Shown piece by piece: positions 49,453 through 60,192 of a stretch of DNA of 64,000 nt. This stretch comes from Straminergon stramineum. Its lineage: Eukaryota; Streptophyta; Bryopsida; Hypnales; Calliergonaceae. How positions within the stretch are numbered: the stretch's first letter is position 1; every line of letters begins with the position of its first letter. Both the position numbers and the translations under genes were made by a program. The notes under the pieces are model-generated. The model ran no database searches and was not told where the DNA came from. It worked only from the letters and a program-made list of their open reading frames with translations. Location of the stretch: contig OY987268.1 of the NCBI GenBank assembly GCA_963920665.1, forward strand, positions 10,790,501-10,854,500. Direction: 5' to 3'.

Positions 49453-50644
49453 GGGACCCAGGCAGGTGTGTGGGACATCCCCATTCAGGGCTTTTCCTAC
49501 CTAATTTTGGAATAACATTACAATACTGTCCCTCATTTGCTAATGCTATAAAGGTCTTATCATTTCAATAATTAGGCAATCCATATTTGAATCCATGCAA
49601 GACATAATATTAAATCAATTAGATCCTAAATAATATCTATACATTGGAGAAAATCCAATGGAGCTCAACAACCAAAGTCAAGTTTCTAGAAATTTAGTAC
49701 TAGTTCAAGATCTATTCAAAATCGTGTAAACTAAAACTCATGATTTCACTCCCCTACAGTAATCAATTGCCATTAACTTGGAAAACACCACTTGGTAACA
49801 TATTAACTAAGGCTGTGGACCTCACCTGTCCCTATGAGAAACACCATACAAAAATGTAGCATTAATCATAGATAAGGTGTCTTTAATCATGCAGCAGCTT
49901 GTTATCACTGTTCACAATAAATACAAACCAAAAGAGTTCAAATTGACAAGCAAATGCATCAAAAAAATATTGTCCCAAAAATTCATGTGGCTAAGAGTGA
50001 TCTATATAGCAGCCATCATTCCCTATATTCAACAAGATACCAACAATCAGTTCAAATGAGCTCTCCAACGCAGTAGCTAGAAAAGAGTTCTGTATAAATT
50101 AAGCTTGCAAACTAGGCCTTAAATGATTATCTACTTTCAATTAGATGACAAGGCTCAATTTGCACATGAGTTGGCACTCAATCAGATGAGGTGGCCCAAT
50201 CCATGCATTGGTGTTACCACAGGTACAACAAGACATGCCCAATACTTGGGATGGGCAATTATTTAGTACTTGTCATTTTAAGAGCCACTAAACTAACTTA
50301 AGGTAAGTACTAATACATGTATTAGTAGCTTAAGTAATTTTTGTTACAACTCAAGCTGGTTTTTGAAGAACTGGTACTTGTTGATGGGAGAGGTGGAGTT
50401 GTAATAAGGAATTGTTAAAACTATAACTAGTATTTAACAGTTATAGTCTTAATACAAAAATTAACACATCATTTCTAATTGCGTTATTAATAAGGGGCTA
50501 AAGCTACACTTATTACACAATTTTCTAATAATTATAAAGAGATAAAACCTCACTCATTACCACCTATTTTTTCCTTGCAAAGTAACATTCAAGCAAAGAA
50601 GAAATATAAAGTCACTTTTGCACAACATGACTTTGGGTTTAGAG
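49453..50644. mobile_element. 1192-bp insertion in the right fold-back arm, TTTAG duplication
   Basis: The sequence between TTTAG at 49448-49452 and TTTAG at 50645-50649 is absent from the opposite arm, which reads straight through (complement of GATTTTAGCTTTTAGAATGG). Removing the insert and one TTTAG restores the match exactly. It begins GGGACCCAGG and ends GGGTTTAGAG, without terminal repeats or recognisable coding sequence, so its class is unknown. Confidence 0.7.
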
Positions 50645-50865
50645 TTTAGCTTTTAGAATGGCAGTTTGAATGAGTAGGAGAATACCTTAAATTATCCTTT
50701 CAATCATTAATGTTACATTGGATGTTTGTAGTATATGAATACTAGTCTTTAGAGGTGGATTTATATTTTGGGGAATCCAATATATTGTTGAGGAGGTGGA
50801 CATCCAACCTATTGGGTGGATGGGCGGACAACCAACTTCAATCACCATTTGTGATTGGAGTTTTT

Positions 50866-50950
50866 CAAGTTTGGAGGCGTATAATATACCATTGGAAAGG
50901 TATTTCAAAGACTTTTCCAATTATATATTACACGTCCTGAAATTTCAAAA
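50866..50950. repeat. Hairpin 3 of fold-back element
   Basis: Palindrome with core TATACCATTGGAAAGGTA, then ACTTTTCCAATTATATA; the inverted partner of hairpin 2 by position. Confidence 0.75.
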
Positions 50951-51105
50951 ATGAAGCTACAAATTGCGAGAGAAGAAGGATGTCCGCCCATCTGCTCAAT
51001 AGGTGATTTGTCCACTTGTCCGCCAAGCGGATGGCTTGGGGGACATGTGGACAGCTGACCTGTTGGGGGAATAGCCATCTTCTCTTGCAATTTGCAGCTT
51101 TGTCT

Positions 51106-51192
51106 TTTGGAATTTTGGGGCGTGTAATATACCATTGGAAAGATATTCAGAGGACCTTTTCAACAATATATTACACGACTCAAAAATCCAAA
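51106..51192. repeat. Hairpin 4 of fold-back element
   Basis: Palindrome with core GTAATATACCATTGGAAAG, then CCTTTTCAACAATATATTAC; the inverted partner of hairpin 1 by position. Confidence 0.75.
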
Positions 51193-51343
51193 AAATAAAG
51201 CCGCAAATGGCGATTGAAGGTAGTTGTTCGCCCCATGCGCCCATCTAGTGGATGGGGTTAGACTTTTAGTGTCTATGTCCCCGGATGTCTAGGAAGTGGC
51301 GGACACAGATGTTGGACGTCCGTCTGGGCGTTCATGCAACCTT

Positions 51344-51996
51344 GAACAAAGTTCTAGTTAGAGGGGAATAGTCAATCATGATGTTAATTGTAGTAGACTC
51401 AATCATGGTGACAATTCCAATTGTACAAGCACGTGGCTACTTCGGTCTACGTAGGAGTAAGCCAATACAACTTCTTGGGACAAAGGCTCCAAGAAGAAAA
51501 AGAAGGATAAATGAGGGGACACAAACAACTACAACAAAGAATACAAACGAAGGGCAAGATTCATTTTCAATATTTGAACCAGAGAAAGACTTACGAGTTG
51601 GACAATTTGTTGACTTCACAATGGAGCCAACTGAAGTAAGAGCGAGTATGTCCTTTTATCTTGGAAAGGTTTTGGAGTTTGGTCACTAAAAGGGGGCTAC
51701 AAAGATAAAAGTTATCTGGTATTGGCCAATTTTTAGGAGAGGAATTGGAATAGAGGGACGCTCTAGTGAAGAGTGGTATGCAAATTGCATAGAAGCATCT
51801 TGGAAGCCTTCCCGTGAGAGGCACAAATGGATAGAGAAAAAAACAACTATATTCTTATAGAAAGACTTACCTATGAAGTCAAGAAGCAAGCTCACATAAG
51901 AAAACACTTTACAAATTCATAGAGAGATAGCAAATAAGGAAGTCAATATCCCAGCACTCGCGAAACCTCATTTACATTGCGATGTAGATGGAGGAG
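51344..51996 (+). pseudogene. Decayed DUF7869-like gene, 3' part
   Basis: Plus frame from ~51378 reads SIMVTIPIVQARGYFGLRRS, a basic segment APRRKRRI, then LRVGQFVDFTMEPTEVRA and LGKVLEFGH, a stop at 51687-51689, then in the same frame IKVIWYWPIFRRGIG, WYANCIEASWKPSRERHKW, two more stops, and PALAKPHLHCDVDGG at the LTR E junction. Joining across LTR E and its AGGAG duplication, the frame ends ARQ-stop (TGA at 61875-61877), so E inserted only four codons before a stop. The Trp-rich C-terminal block is consistent with the C-terminus of the same family as 46763-47909. Dead by stops, frameshift and insertions. Confidence 0.5.
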
Positions 51997-53642
51997 TATG
52001 AGCCCCCAATTCATTACTAGAGACTAATTGTTTTGTATTTTGTTAATTTGAGTGTAGATTTATATACAAAAAGCCCCCTCAAAAGTATAAAACCAAAATA
52101 GGTGTATTACATACCAATGTAGTATTTGGTCTAAAATTATAATAATATAGTGAAAATGCCCCAAACCACAACTTGTATATAGGTTAGAACCCAAGTAAAC
52201 ATGGTAAATTGGTGTATTATGTGTTATTGACACCACTGGCCTAAACTCCACATGAGAGAGACATCTCTAGGCTAATATTGATCAAGGGAACCCTAATAAA
52301 GTATTTAGATCAGTTCTTGGTGATAGATTCAAGTTCTCCCATTCTATTGATGAAATAGTGGAATCCCAATCATTGACTTGTGTAAGCCTTAATTCATCAC
52401 CAAGAGCTCACTCTTTTTTTTCTTCGTATTTTGTCATTTTAAATGCAATTTTATATACAAAAAGCCTCCAAAAGAGTGTAAAATCAAAATAGGTGTGTCA
52501 CATACCAATAGAATATTTGGTCTATATTTAGAATATTATAGCTAGAATGGCCCAACCACAAGTTGTAAATAGGTTAGAACCCAACCAATCATGGCAAATT
52601 GATCAATTGCAGGTGATGGGCGTATTAGACTGAGAACCCTACATCGAGAGGACATTTCTAGGCTAGAATTGGTTGAGAGAACCTTGGTAAGGTATAGGAA
52701 TCAATTCTTGGAGATAGGTTCTAGTTTCCCCATTTCATTGATGAAATAACGAAACCCTAATTGTTGGCTTGTAGATGTTAAAAATACCAAGACAAGACCG
52801 TGGAAGATTCTCAAGTCCAAGGGGGGTGGCTTGGGATTAAACCCATATCCGAGAACCAACGGCAAAGTCAATTTGTCAAGATTCCTCCGGTGTGGAAGAC
52901 TCCTTGTCCACCGATAATTAAACGAGAGGGTGGATTTTGTTCCCCCATAGGCCGATGTGATGTAGAGTAAAAATATGAGCCTACACATGTGTCGTGGGAT
53001 ACCATGGGAGGTTCCACGAAAAGTTTTGGAATTTTCTTATAGTCAGAAGATGTCTTTCTAGATGGTCAACTACTCCAACTTGCAATGGAAAATTTCTAGA
53101 GATTCCCCAAGTGGCAGTAAATTCCCACAAAAAATTAGTATAGTTTCTTTTATGTTAATAAGCTGTTCTAACAAGTTCCAAGGCATTCTAATAGTCAAAA
53201 GTACATAAACTTGCAAAATTTTCCAACAATTAACGGAATTTAAAGTCCACGATGGATTTGATCGGCGGAGCGAGAGCACACGAAAGCGGAATGGGGCCCA
53301 AGATAGTTCTTTTTTTAGTCCCCCATATCTACTTAGGAGCCCAAGTTAGTTACTTTTGCTAGAAAAGTGAACCCCCTGAAGTTGGGATTTTTCCCGGTTT
53401 GGGCATAAGTTGGCACTAGGTTTCGTTGCGATTTTGAAGATAGTAAGAGGGGAAGGGGGGGTTTCCTCAGACTAAAAATGGCCTTCTAAAGCCAATGGCT
53501 CAATACGTTTGCGATTTGGAGTTAATTTCCAAAAGTTAACTTAATAGGCCAACATAGGATGAAAACCTTGAGTTTTGGATGAAAATCCATGAAGATAAAG
53601 TTAACTTAGATGAACAAAAGGAGCTGGGTGCTTGGAAAAGAA

Positions 53643-53649
53643 TATAAAA
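53643..53649 (+). promoter_or_regulatory. Putative TATA box of LTR D
   Basis: TATAAAAGGGCAC with a TCTCCTCTCTCACC tract downstream, at the position equivalent to 10211 in copy A. Confidence 0.55.
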
Positions 53650-54929
53650 GGGCACACCTTCTCCTCTCTCACCACCTCCTTTTTGTGTAAAGTTGGTCCG
53701 TTGGATCTAATTGATGTTGAAATTGTGGCGTTTTTAGCCACAAACCTTGCAACGGTGTTTCTAGGCACTTTTTGCCATTGTTGTTGTTTTCCAAGCTTGC
53801 GAGGTCTTTGTAGGTCCCTTGCACCTTGGATGTGTGTACTACTAACCCTTCCAAGTTTGAGTTTAGAAGTTCATTTACCTTACTTTATTGCTAGAGCTTG
53901 TATGCGTTTCTTGGGTGGGTCCTTTGATCCCCCTCTTGTTTTGTTGTTGTACTAACCCTAGAGCAATCCCCCATATGATTGGCGATGTTGCTTTGGGGGG
54001 CCTTTAGTTCAAGTCATTGATGATACTAACCTGTGTCGTTAGTCCTTTGAGTGTTGAAGGTCCTTTCCTTTTTGTTCCTAACATTGATGTGGTATTCCTT
54101 GGTGAGAGACACAAAGGTGTGAGGGTAGTAGGTCTCATGTGTATGGCAAAGCTTTGAACCTCTTTGGATATGAAGTCTTAGCGGTGTGTTAAAACCACCT
54201 CACGGGAGAACCATGAGCCCACGTGGTCCTTTTTCCCACAAGATTTAGTTTCCAAAACATGTTGGGAACAAACCAAGGTTTAGGCCCCAAAAAATAGGAA
54301 TTAGAGGTCAAAGTCAAGCATGGAGAGTAATCAAGAGAGAACAAGTGAGGACTTCGCCCCGCAAACTTAGTTTATCCATCTAACTATAGACATGGTTTCC
54401 CCAACCCCTCTTAGAAATTAGCAAAAAATCAGCAAAAAGGGGGGAATCAACCCCAACCCTAGTCCAACCCCAATCCAGTACTAGTCTAGCCCCAATATCA
54501 TACCAACACCCAAACCCCTTCAATACCTGGGAAAGGCAGGGCCGGGGCCAAGCATTGGGTTGTTAGCAACCGGGGGCCTTGGGCACCGCTTCGGTGGGTA
54601 GGCCATAAACTTGAAGGAAGTCCAGCACTAGGGCATTGGGCTTCCAATACCGAAGGCCTCAAGCGTTGGCCCAAAAGGGTCGGTCATTAACGTAAAGGAA
54701 GTCCAACACCCGATGTCGGGCTACTAGCAACCAAGGGTCCTTAGGCACAGGTCTTGCATGTCAGTCATCAACAAAAAGGAGTTCAACATCGGGCATTGAG
54801 TTGTCCAGGCAGGTTGGTCATTACGATTGAGAAGGAAAGGAAAGGGAGTGACAGGGTGAAAGGGAAGAAGCTATCTAAGACTAAGAAGGGAATGTGTTGT
54901 TTAGGATGGAGAGGGGAAAGAGAAGGGGT

Positions 54930-55085
54930 TGTCCAGAGCTGTGAGGAGAAGGGGTTGTCCAAAGCTGAGAGGGGAAAGTGTTGTCCAAGGCTGAGAGGGG
55001 AAAGAGGAAGGGCTATCCATAGCTGTGAGGAAAAGGGTCTGTTCAGAGTTGCGAGGGAGAAGGGTTGTCCAGAACTAAAGGAAAG
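54930..55085. repeat. GGTTGTCC minisatellite in LTR D
   Basis: Irregular units of ~30-50 bp with (GA)GGGGTTGTCC then AGAGCTGTGAGG or AAGCTGAGAGGGGAAA. The open frame over it (54754-55107) is a by-product. Just upstream, ~54540-54790 has ~90-bp units with GGGCATTGGG and AAGGAAGTCCAAC words. Confidence 0.65.
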
Positions 55086-56125
55086 AGAAGGGCGGTTCGG
55101 TAATTAAGGTGGAGGAGAAGAAGAGGCCAACAAGACACACCTGACTACACTAAACAAACCATCAGGGCGGGGAATTCAACTCCCCATCTCCCATAAACAT
55201 TATCAAAGCAATGAACAAGTGGTCAAAAAAATGAGGGAGTGACAAGAGAGAGGACAATTTGAAGGTTAGGAGTGGAAGTAGATAAGATATGAGGTAAAAT
55301 TCTCGAGGCTTACTTAAGCCCTTAGATTAGAATTAGGTGATCACCACGAGATTAAATGTGAGACATAAATATAGGACATAAGACGTAGGACGTAAGAAGT
55401 AGCTCAATCTTGGAGGATGGTATGACACGTCCTTAAGATTAGCTTAGTAGGTAGGAGCAAGGTTAGTTGGGCCACCATAGTACTTAGGAAGAATTGTGGG
55501 GAAGTAAAAGAAGAACAAAGAAAAAAAATAGACTAAGGCCCCCGAATTATCTCTAGTACCAAATTATTTTATGATTAGAACGGTGGTTTGTTGTCTCACG
55601 GCCCAGGAGTTCATCACGGAGGAGGGAGAGCTCCTGGTATGAGTTAAACCTTTCCCAACTCTTCCCAGGTCCCTAATTAGAGATTAGTAACTTGGGTTGA
55701 GGCCTATCTCCAGGTCAGACCCTTAAGACTGTAGATCAGGTCATTTCCAAGGACATAAATTTAAAGAGGAAGGCCGTAGCTTTCCAAAACCCTAAGGCAC
55801 GCCCAAATCGGGGAAAAAATGAGAAAGTTCTTGCCGGATGAAGATTAGGGCTAGATTGGATGAAGAATAGCTAAAACCTGAATTTGACAAAGAATTAAAT
55901 AGAGTAGAGGGAGACTACCAATTAGGGGCCAGGGCCTAAGAGAAACGTTAAATCTGAATTATAGGTTAGGAGAAATTAGCGAATGAAGTTTAGGTAAGGC
56001 TTGGATGAAAATTTTGTAAAAATTCCCGATCAAGGAACAACTTCAGATCTAGATAGGAGAAATCCTTGGGAACCAGTCCTAAAAATTTCGGATCTTTCTG
56101 AATTGGGGAGCTAGGGGCAATCGAT

Positions 56126-56166
56126 GGATGAAGTTTGAGGAACCAAGTAGTGATCAAACTTCATCC
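56126..56166. repeat. Conserved hairpin of the LTR family (best copy)
   Basis: GGATGAAGTTTGA at 56126-56138 and TCAAACTTCATCC at 56154-56166: a perfect 13-bp stem around 15 nt, followed by ACCCATAACTTTGGCTAGGA. Equivalents: 13510-13552 (A), 15283-15324 (B), three in C, two in E and 46414-46454 (F). Confidence 0.8.
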
Positions 56167-57383
56167 ACCCATAACTTTGGCTAGGAAGGTCGGATAGGGT
56201 CAAGTTTTATATTTTTAGAAATTGCACAAGGTGAAATAGAAGTTTCCTAGGTTAGTTCTGCCATGGCATAGGTTCCATCAAGATCATACAGTAGGCCATC
56301 CATTTAATTGGCCAAAACCTTGGAAGTAGATTAAGCAAATCTTGCAAATTTGGGGTCACTTAAGCACTTAGTAAAAAGATATATTGCTTGGAAGACACAA
56401 TGTACCATGCTTAGGCACCCAAAGATAGGAGTCACTTAGCCAAAACCAAGAACCTGATTGTATTCGCGAATTACCAAGGGTGGGTAATTTGGCACTCACA
56501 ATTTACAGACATTAAAAATATTTAGATGGGACCATAGAGGAATCTATATCCAAAAAAGGGTGATTGTAGGTTAAAACCATGCTTGGGACTCAATAGTGAA
56601 GTCAGTTTACCAAGATTCCTTCCAATGTGAAAGATCCCTTAGTCATTGATATTTACTCAAAAAAAGGGATTTTTTTTCATGAGGACAATGTGTACAGTAA
56701 ACATATGAACCTATGTATGTGTTTGGGGATTACATGAGAGGTTCTGCAAAAGGTTTTGGAATTTTTTGATAATGGAAAGTAGCCTTTTCGGACGGTCAAC
56801 TACCCAAACCTACGATGAAATTTTTTTGGAAATTATTCAAGTGGCGGTAAAATCTCACTAAAAATCAAACTAGCCTCTTTTATGTTAATAAGATACCCCG
56901 ACAAGTTTCAAAACATTCCGATAGTCAGAAATATCCAAACTTGCAAGATTCCCCAACAACTGGCAGAAATTAAAGATTATGGGCTTACGGTTGAGTTGAC
57001 CAGTGGAGTGGGAGCATACAAAAGTGGAATGAGGTCAAAGACAAGTCTTTTATTACTCCCCTAATACCTACTTAAGAACCTAGGCTAGTCACTTTTGCCA
57101 AAAAAGCCAAACTCCCAAAATTGGATTTTTATCCAATTTTGGAGTTAAGTTGGAACTTGGTTTCATTGAGATTTTGGAATTAAGAAAATATTTGGGAGGT
57201 TTAACCAAATTCAAAATGTCCTTCTGAAGCCAACAACACAATCCATTTGTGATTTGGAGTTAATCTTCAAAAGTTTGATTTACGAATCAACATTGAGATG
57301 AAAACTCTTGAGGATGAGGATGAGAATTCGAAGTGATAGGGTTACCTTAGATGAATGAGAGGAGGTGGGAACTTGAGAAAGAG

Positions 57384-57390
57384 TATAAAA
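57384..57390 (+). promoter_or_regulatory. Putative TATA box of LTR E
   Basis: TATAAAAGGGCACCCC with a TCTCCTCTCTCAC tract downstream, equivalent to 10211 in copy A. Confidence 0.55.
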
Positions 57391-59097
57391 GGGCACCCCT
57401 TCTCCTCTCTCACAATCCCCATTTTGTTGTATTTAGGTTCATTGGGTCTAACTTATGTTGGGATTGTGGCGTTTTAAGCCACAAACCTTAGAACGGTGTT
57501 TTTTGAACATTTTTTGCCCATTGCTTTTTTTTTTTCAAGCTTTGTGAGGTCTTTGTAGGTCCTTTTCACCTTGATTTTTTTGTACTAACTTTTCTAAGTC
57601 TTTGGAGGCTTGAGAGTTCATTTTTATTTTGTAGTTGAGAGGTTGTGGTTTCATATATTCTTTGAGGGGTTATTTGGTCCTCGTCTATGTCTTGTCTTTA
57701 TACTAACCCTAGAGCAACCCCCCATATGATTTGGTGATGCCACTTTGGGAGGCCTTTAGATTAAGTTTGTCATTGCGCTAACCCCATATTACTAATCTTT
57801 GGCTTTCAAGTGTCTTTTGTCTTTCAATACTAACATGGTGGTCCATACAGTGAGCCAAGAGCATGTGAAGATTGATAGGTCATGTCGTCAAGATGAAGCT
57901 TTGAACTCCCCGAGGGTCAAAGAGTTTTAGTTATATATTAAAAGTGAAAATCATGGCAAAGCTTTGAAACCCCAAGGGTCAAAGAGTCTTAGTTTTGCAT
58001 TAGAACCACTATACAGATGAATGTTACCCCCCTATGGTTTTCCCGTACAAAATGAGTTGGGAACAAAACAAACTTTAGCCCTCCAAAGTAGGAAATAAGG
58101 TCGTTAATTGCATTTGGAGGGATCATGATGGCACAATTAGGTCCTTGTGTTTAGACATCATTAACCCCTAAATGCCACCCCTTTTTTTCCCACAAGTCTT
58201 CCAAAATCTTGGGAAGGATTAGTATAGAATTAGGAAGATGTAAGAAGAGAGAAAAGAAAAACCAACAACCCCGACCCAACCCCTATAGCTCAATCCTATA
58301 GCCCATCAAGGCGAGTAAGAGAAGTAGGTATCAGGGGGATCCTATGGCCGAATAGGTCATCAAGAGGCCATCTAGGTCATCGAGGTGGTCTACTAGGTTC
58401 TCGGAGGTTCTGTTGGAGAGTCCAGAGGGTGCCAATCAGGAATCCAAGGATGAAAGAGTGGAAAATTAGAGAAGGAAAAGTAGAAAAATTAGAGATGAGG
58501 AGAGGGCAAGATCAACGTTAATCTTCATCTAACAAGCACCAGAGCATGGAAGCCAACTCCTCGTCTCCCACAAAACAAGCAAGGGAAGGATCCAAGAGGA
58601 CAAGAATTTAAGAGTGTAATTCAAGTAGGGAAACTGAAGATAATGGCATGAAGATGAAGGTCATTTACGATTAGATAGGGAAGAGCCAAGGGAGAAAGGG
58701 TTGGAAGGGGAATCCTCTAAACCAATGGAATGATAGTAGTAAGATAGTCTTGGGAAAAGGAGGTAAGTCAACATTGTAAGAAGGGATGACATGTCTTTAA
58801 TTACCCTTGTAAATAGAAACAAGGGTAGTTGGGCCACCTTTAGGACATACAATGATTAGCAAAAGTCTTCGGACATGATGCCTTGTTCTACAAAATAAAC
58901 TAGTATTCCTACGAAAGTTATCATAAAATTATAAGAAATTTAACATAATATCACATAGTTGCAACAAACATATAGCACAACATTCATAACCAAGAATGTC
59001 AATCAAAAAATTAATCAAAAGTGAAACACACAATAGGGGGGTACGATTTTTTATGCAAAAAGTGAAGTTGTCCTTTATTTTCTATGGAAATAGAATC

Positions 59098-60192
59098 CTA
59101 AGCTTGAAAATCAATTTGATAGCTAACAGGCACAACCACAAAACCCTTATAATCACCACCATCGTGTATAGCCACCTTTTGCTTTATAAACATCAATTGT
59201 TCTTTAGACATAGACATGATCAATTTCCTCACAATATCAACCTCAATGCCATACCAAATTTCTTGTAGTTTCCCCCACAAATCATTTTTGTTAGTGGGTT
59301 TCTTCTTAGACATTCTCATATGACAATCTACTTCATTCCAAAAGTGTTATACAGGATTTAGGTCATGCGATTGAGTCAAATGCCAAATGAGTTGAAATTT
59401 CTATGCTAGCAACTAATCTACAACATACTTAGAAGTATGTTTAAGGTCATTGTCATGTTGGAAAATGACATTCTCCTCTCCTAAATCATGCATGTGTATA
59501 GTGTTCATAAGCTCCATCTCCAAAACTTCACAATAAACATACTTATCCATCTTCCCTTCTATAAGGCGAAGGTTGCCAACTCCCTCCCAGCTCATGCATC
59601 TTTAAACCATAATACTTCCCCCCCCCCCCCCCCCCCCCCAATTTGACAACAAGTTGCACATGTTGGTCCAAAAGATGCTCTCCATTCCTCCTCCAACAAT
59701 ATTGCTACCCATCTGAGCCAAACAAATTGAATTTTGACTCATCTGAAAAACCATATAACTCCAATCCAACCAAGTTGCATGCTTGCTCTTCTTTGCCTTT
59801 GAATATCGAGGTGCCTTGTGCTTTTTGGTCAATAATGGCTTCTTAGTCTTCACACATGCTTTCAATCCTTGCCTCTGAAGACTCTTTTTAACCATATCAT
59901 CACTCAAATCCACTTCTTGAGATCGCATTTCTCTACCCACCGTTGTAGCTATATCATTAGATGGATCAAGCAATAGCCTTACAACCTCACAATTAGCACA
60001 TTCATCAAAAATTCGATGTCTTTCATTTGAATGTGCATCTCTCAAATCACCTCTCATAGTGAACCTTCGCACTATATCATGGCAATTGCTTCGAGAAATC
60101 CCTAACACTATTGAAATTCTAGAGTACAAATTCCCTCTCTCATGCATCTAAAGAACCAACTTTCACTCATCAAAAGAACTTCTAGGAGCCAT
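59098..60192 (-). pseudogene. Tc1-type transposase, dead copy
   Basis: Minus-strand frame from an ATG at 60192 (MAPRSSFDE, stop, KLVL, stop, MHERGNLYSRISIVLGISRS) gives the paired helix-turn-helix region. The catalytic core is partly frameshifted: SDESKFNLFGSDG (first Asp, ~59740) is read one frame off, then a GGG motif expanded to a 22-C run (59618-59639 on plus), then SIMV, stop, RCMSWEGVGNL. The second Asp lies in FQHDNDLKHTSKY (~59430). After two stops, SHDLNPV is followed by a stop exactly where the third catalytic residue (Glu) belongs, 34 residues after the second Asp, then HFWNEVDCH. The C-terminal part runs to a TAG at 59098. Spacing is DD34 with the Glu codon lost. Upstream, 60193-60486 is an open frame reaching the TIR with no recognised motif, probably not coding. 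Confidence 0.85.
59618..59639. repeat. 22-C homopolymer in transposase glycine motif
   Basis: On the minus strand this is a G run encoding Gly at the place of the usual GGGS-IMVW motif of Tc1 transposases. Slippage at Gly codons is the likely origin. Confidence 0.85.

Larger units (their letters stand above)
47910..51343. mobile_element. Fold-back element with four long hairpins, 3.4 kb
   Basis: The two halves are inverted copies: 47910-48860 against 49240-49452 plus 50645-51343. The outer tips share AAGGTTG (47910) and CAACCTT (51337-51343). Order in each arm from outside: GC-richer segment with GGATG/GTCCG words, long hairpin, GC-rich CCGCCCAT segment, second hairpin, AT-rich segment. It interrupts the DUF7869-like fossil. 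No transposase inside; target duplication not resolved. The right arm carries a later 1.19 kb insertion. Confidence 0.75.
52381..56500 (+). mobile_element. Solo-LTR-like element D nested in E, 4120 bp
   Basis: Starts TGTAAG (one transition from TGTGAG) and ends GGCACTCACA. E sequence matching position ~9330 of copy A stops at 52380 and resumes at ~56506, which proves nesting. Flanks are ACTTG (52376-52380) and ATTTA (56501-56505), differing by two transitions, a decayed 5-bp duplication. Landmarks: TATA box 53643-53649, AAGCTTTGA block (~54150), a GGTTGTCC minisatellite (54930-55085), and the perfect 13-bp hairpin 56126-56166. No internal genes. Confidence 0.83.

Noticed and set aside
54754..55107. 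117-codon basic open frame in LTR D
   Set aside because: It is the translation of the GGTTGTCC minisatellite and flanking repeat; no equivalent frame exists in the other LTR copies.
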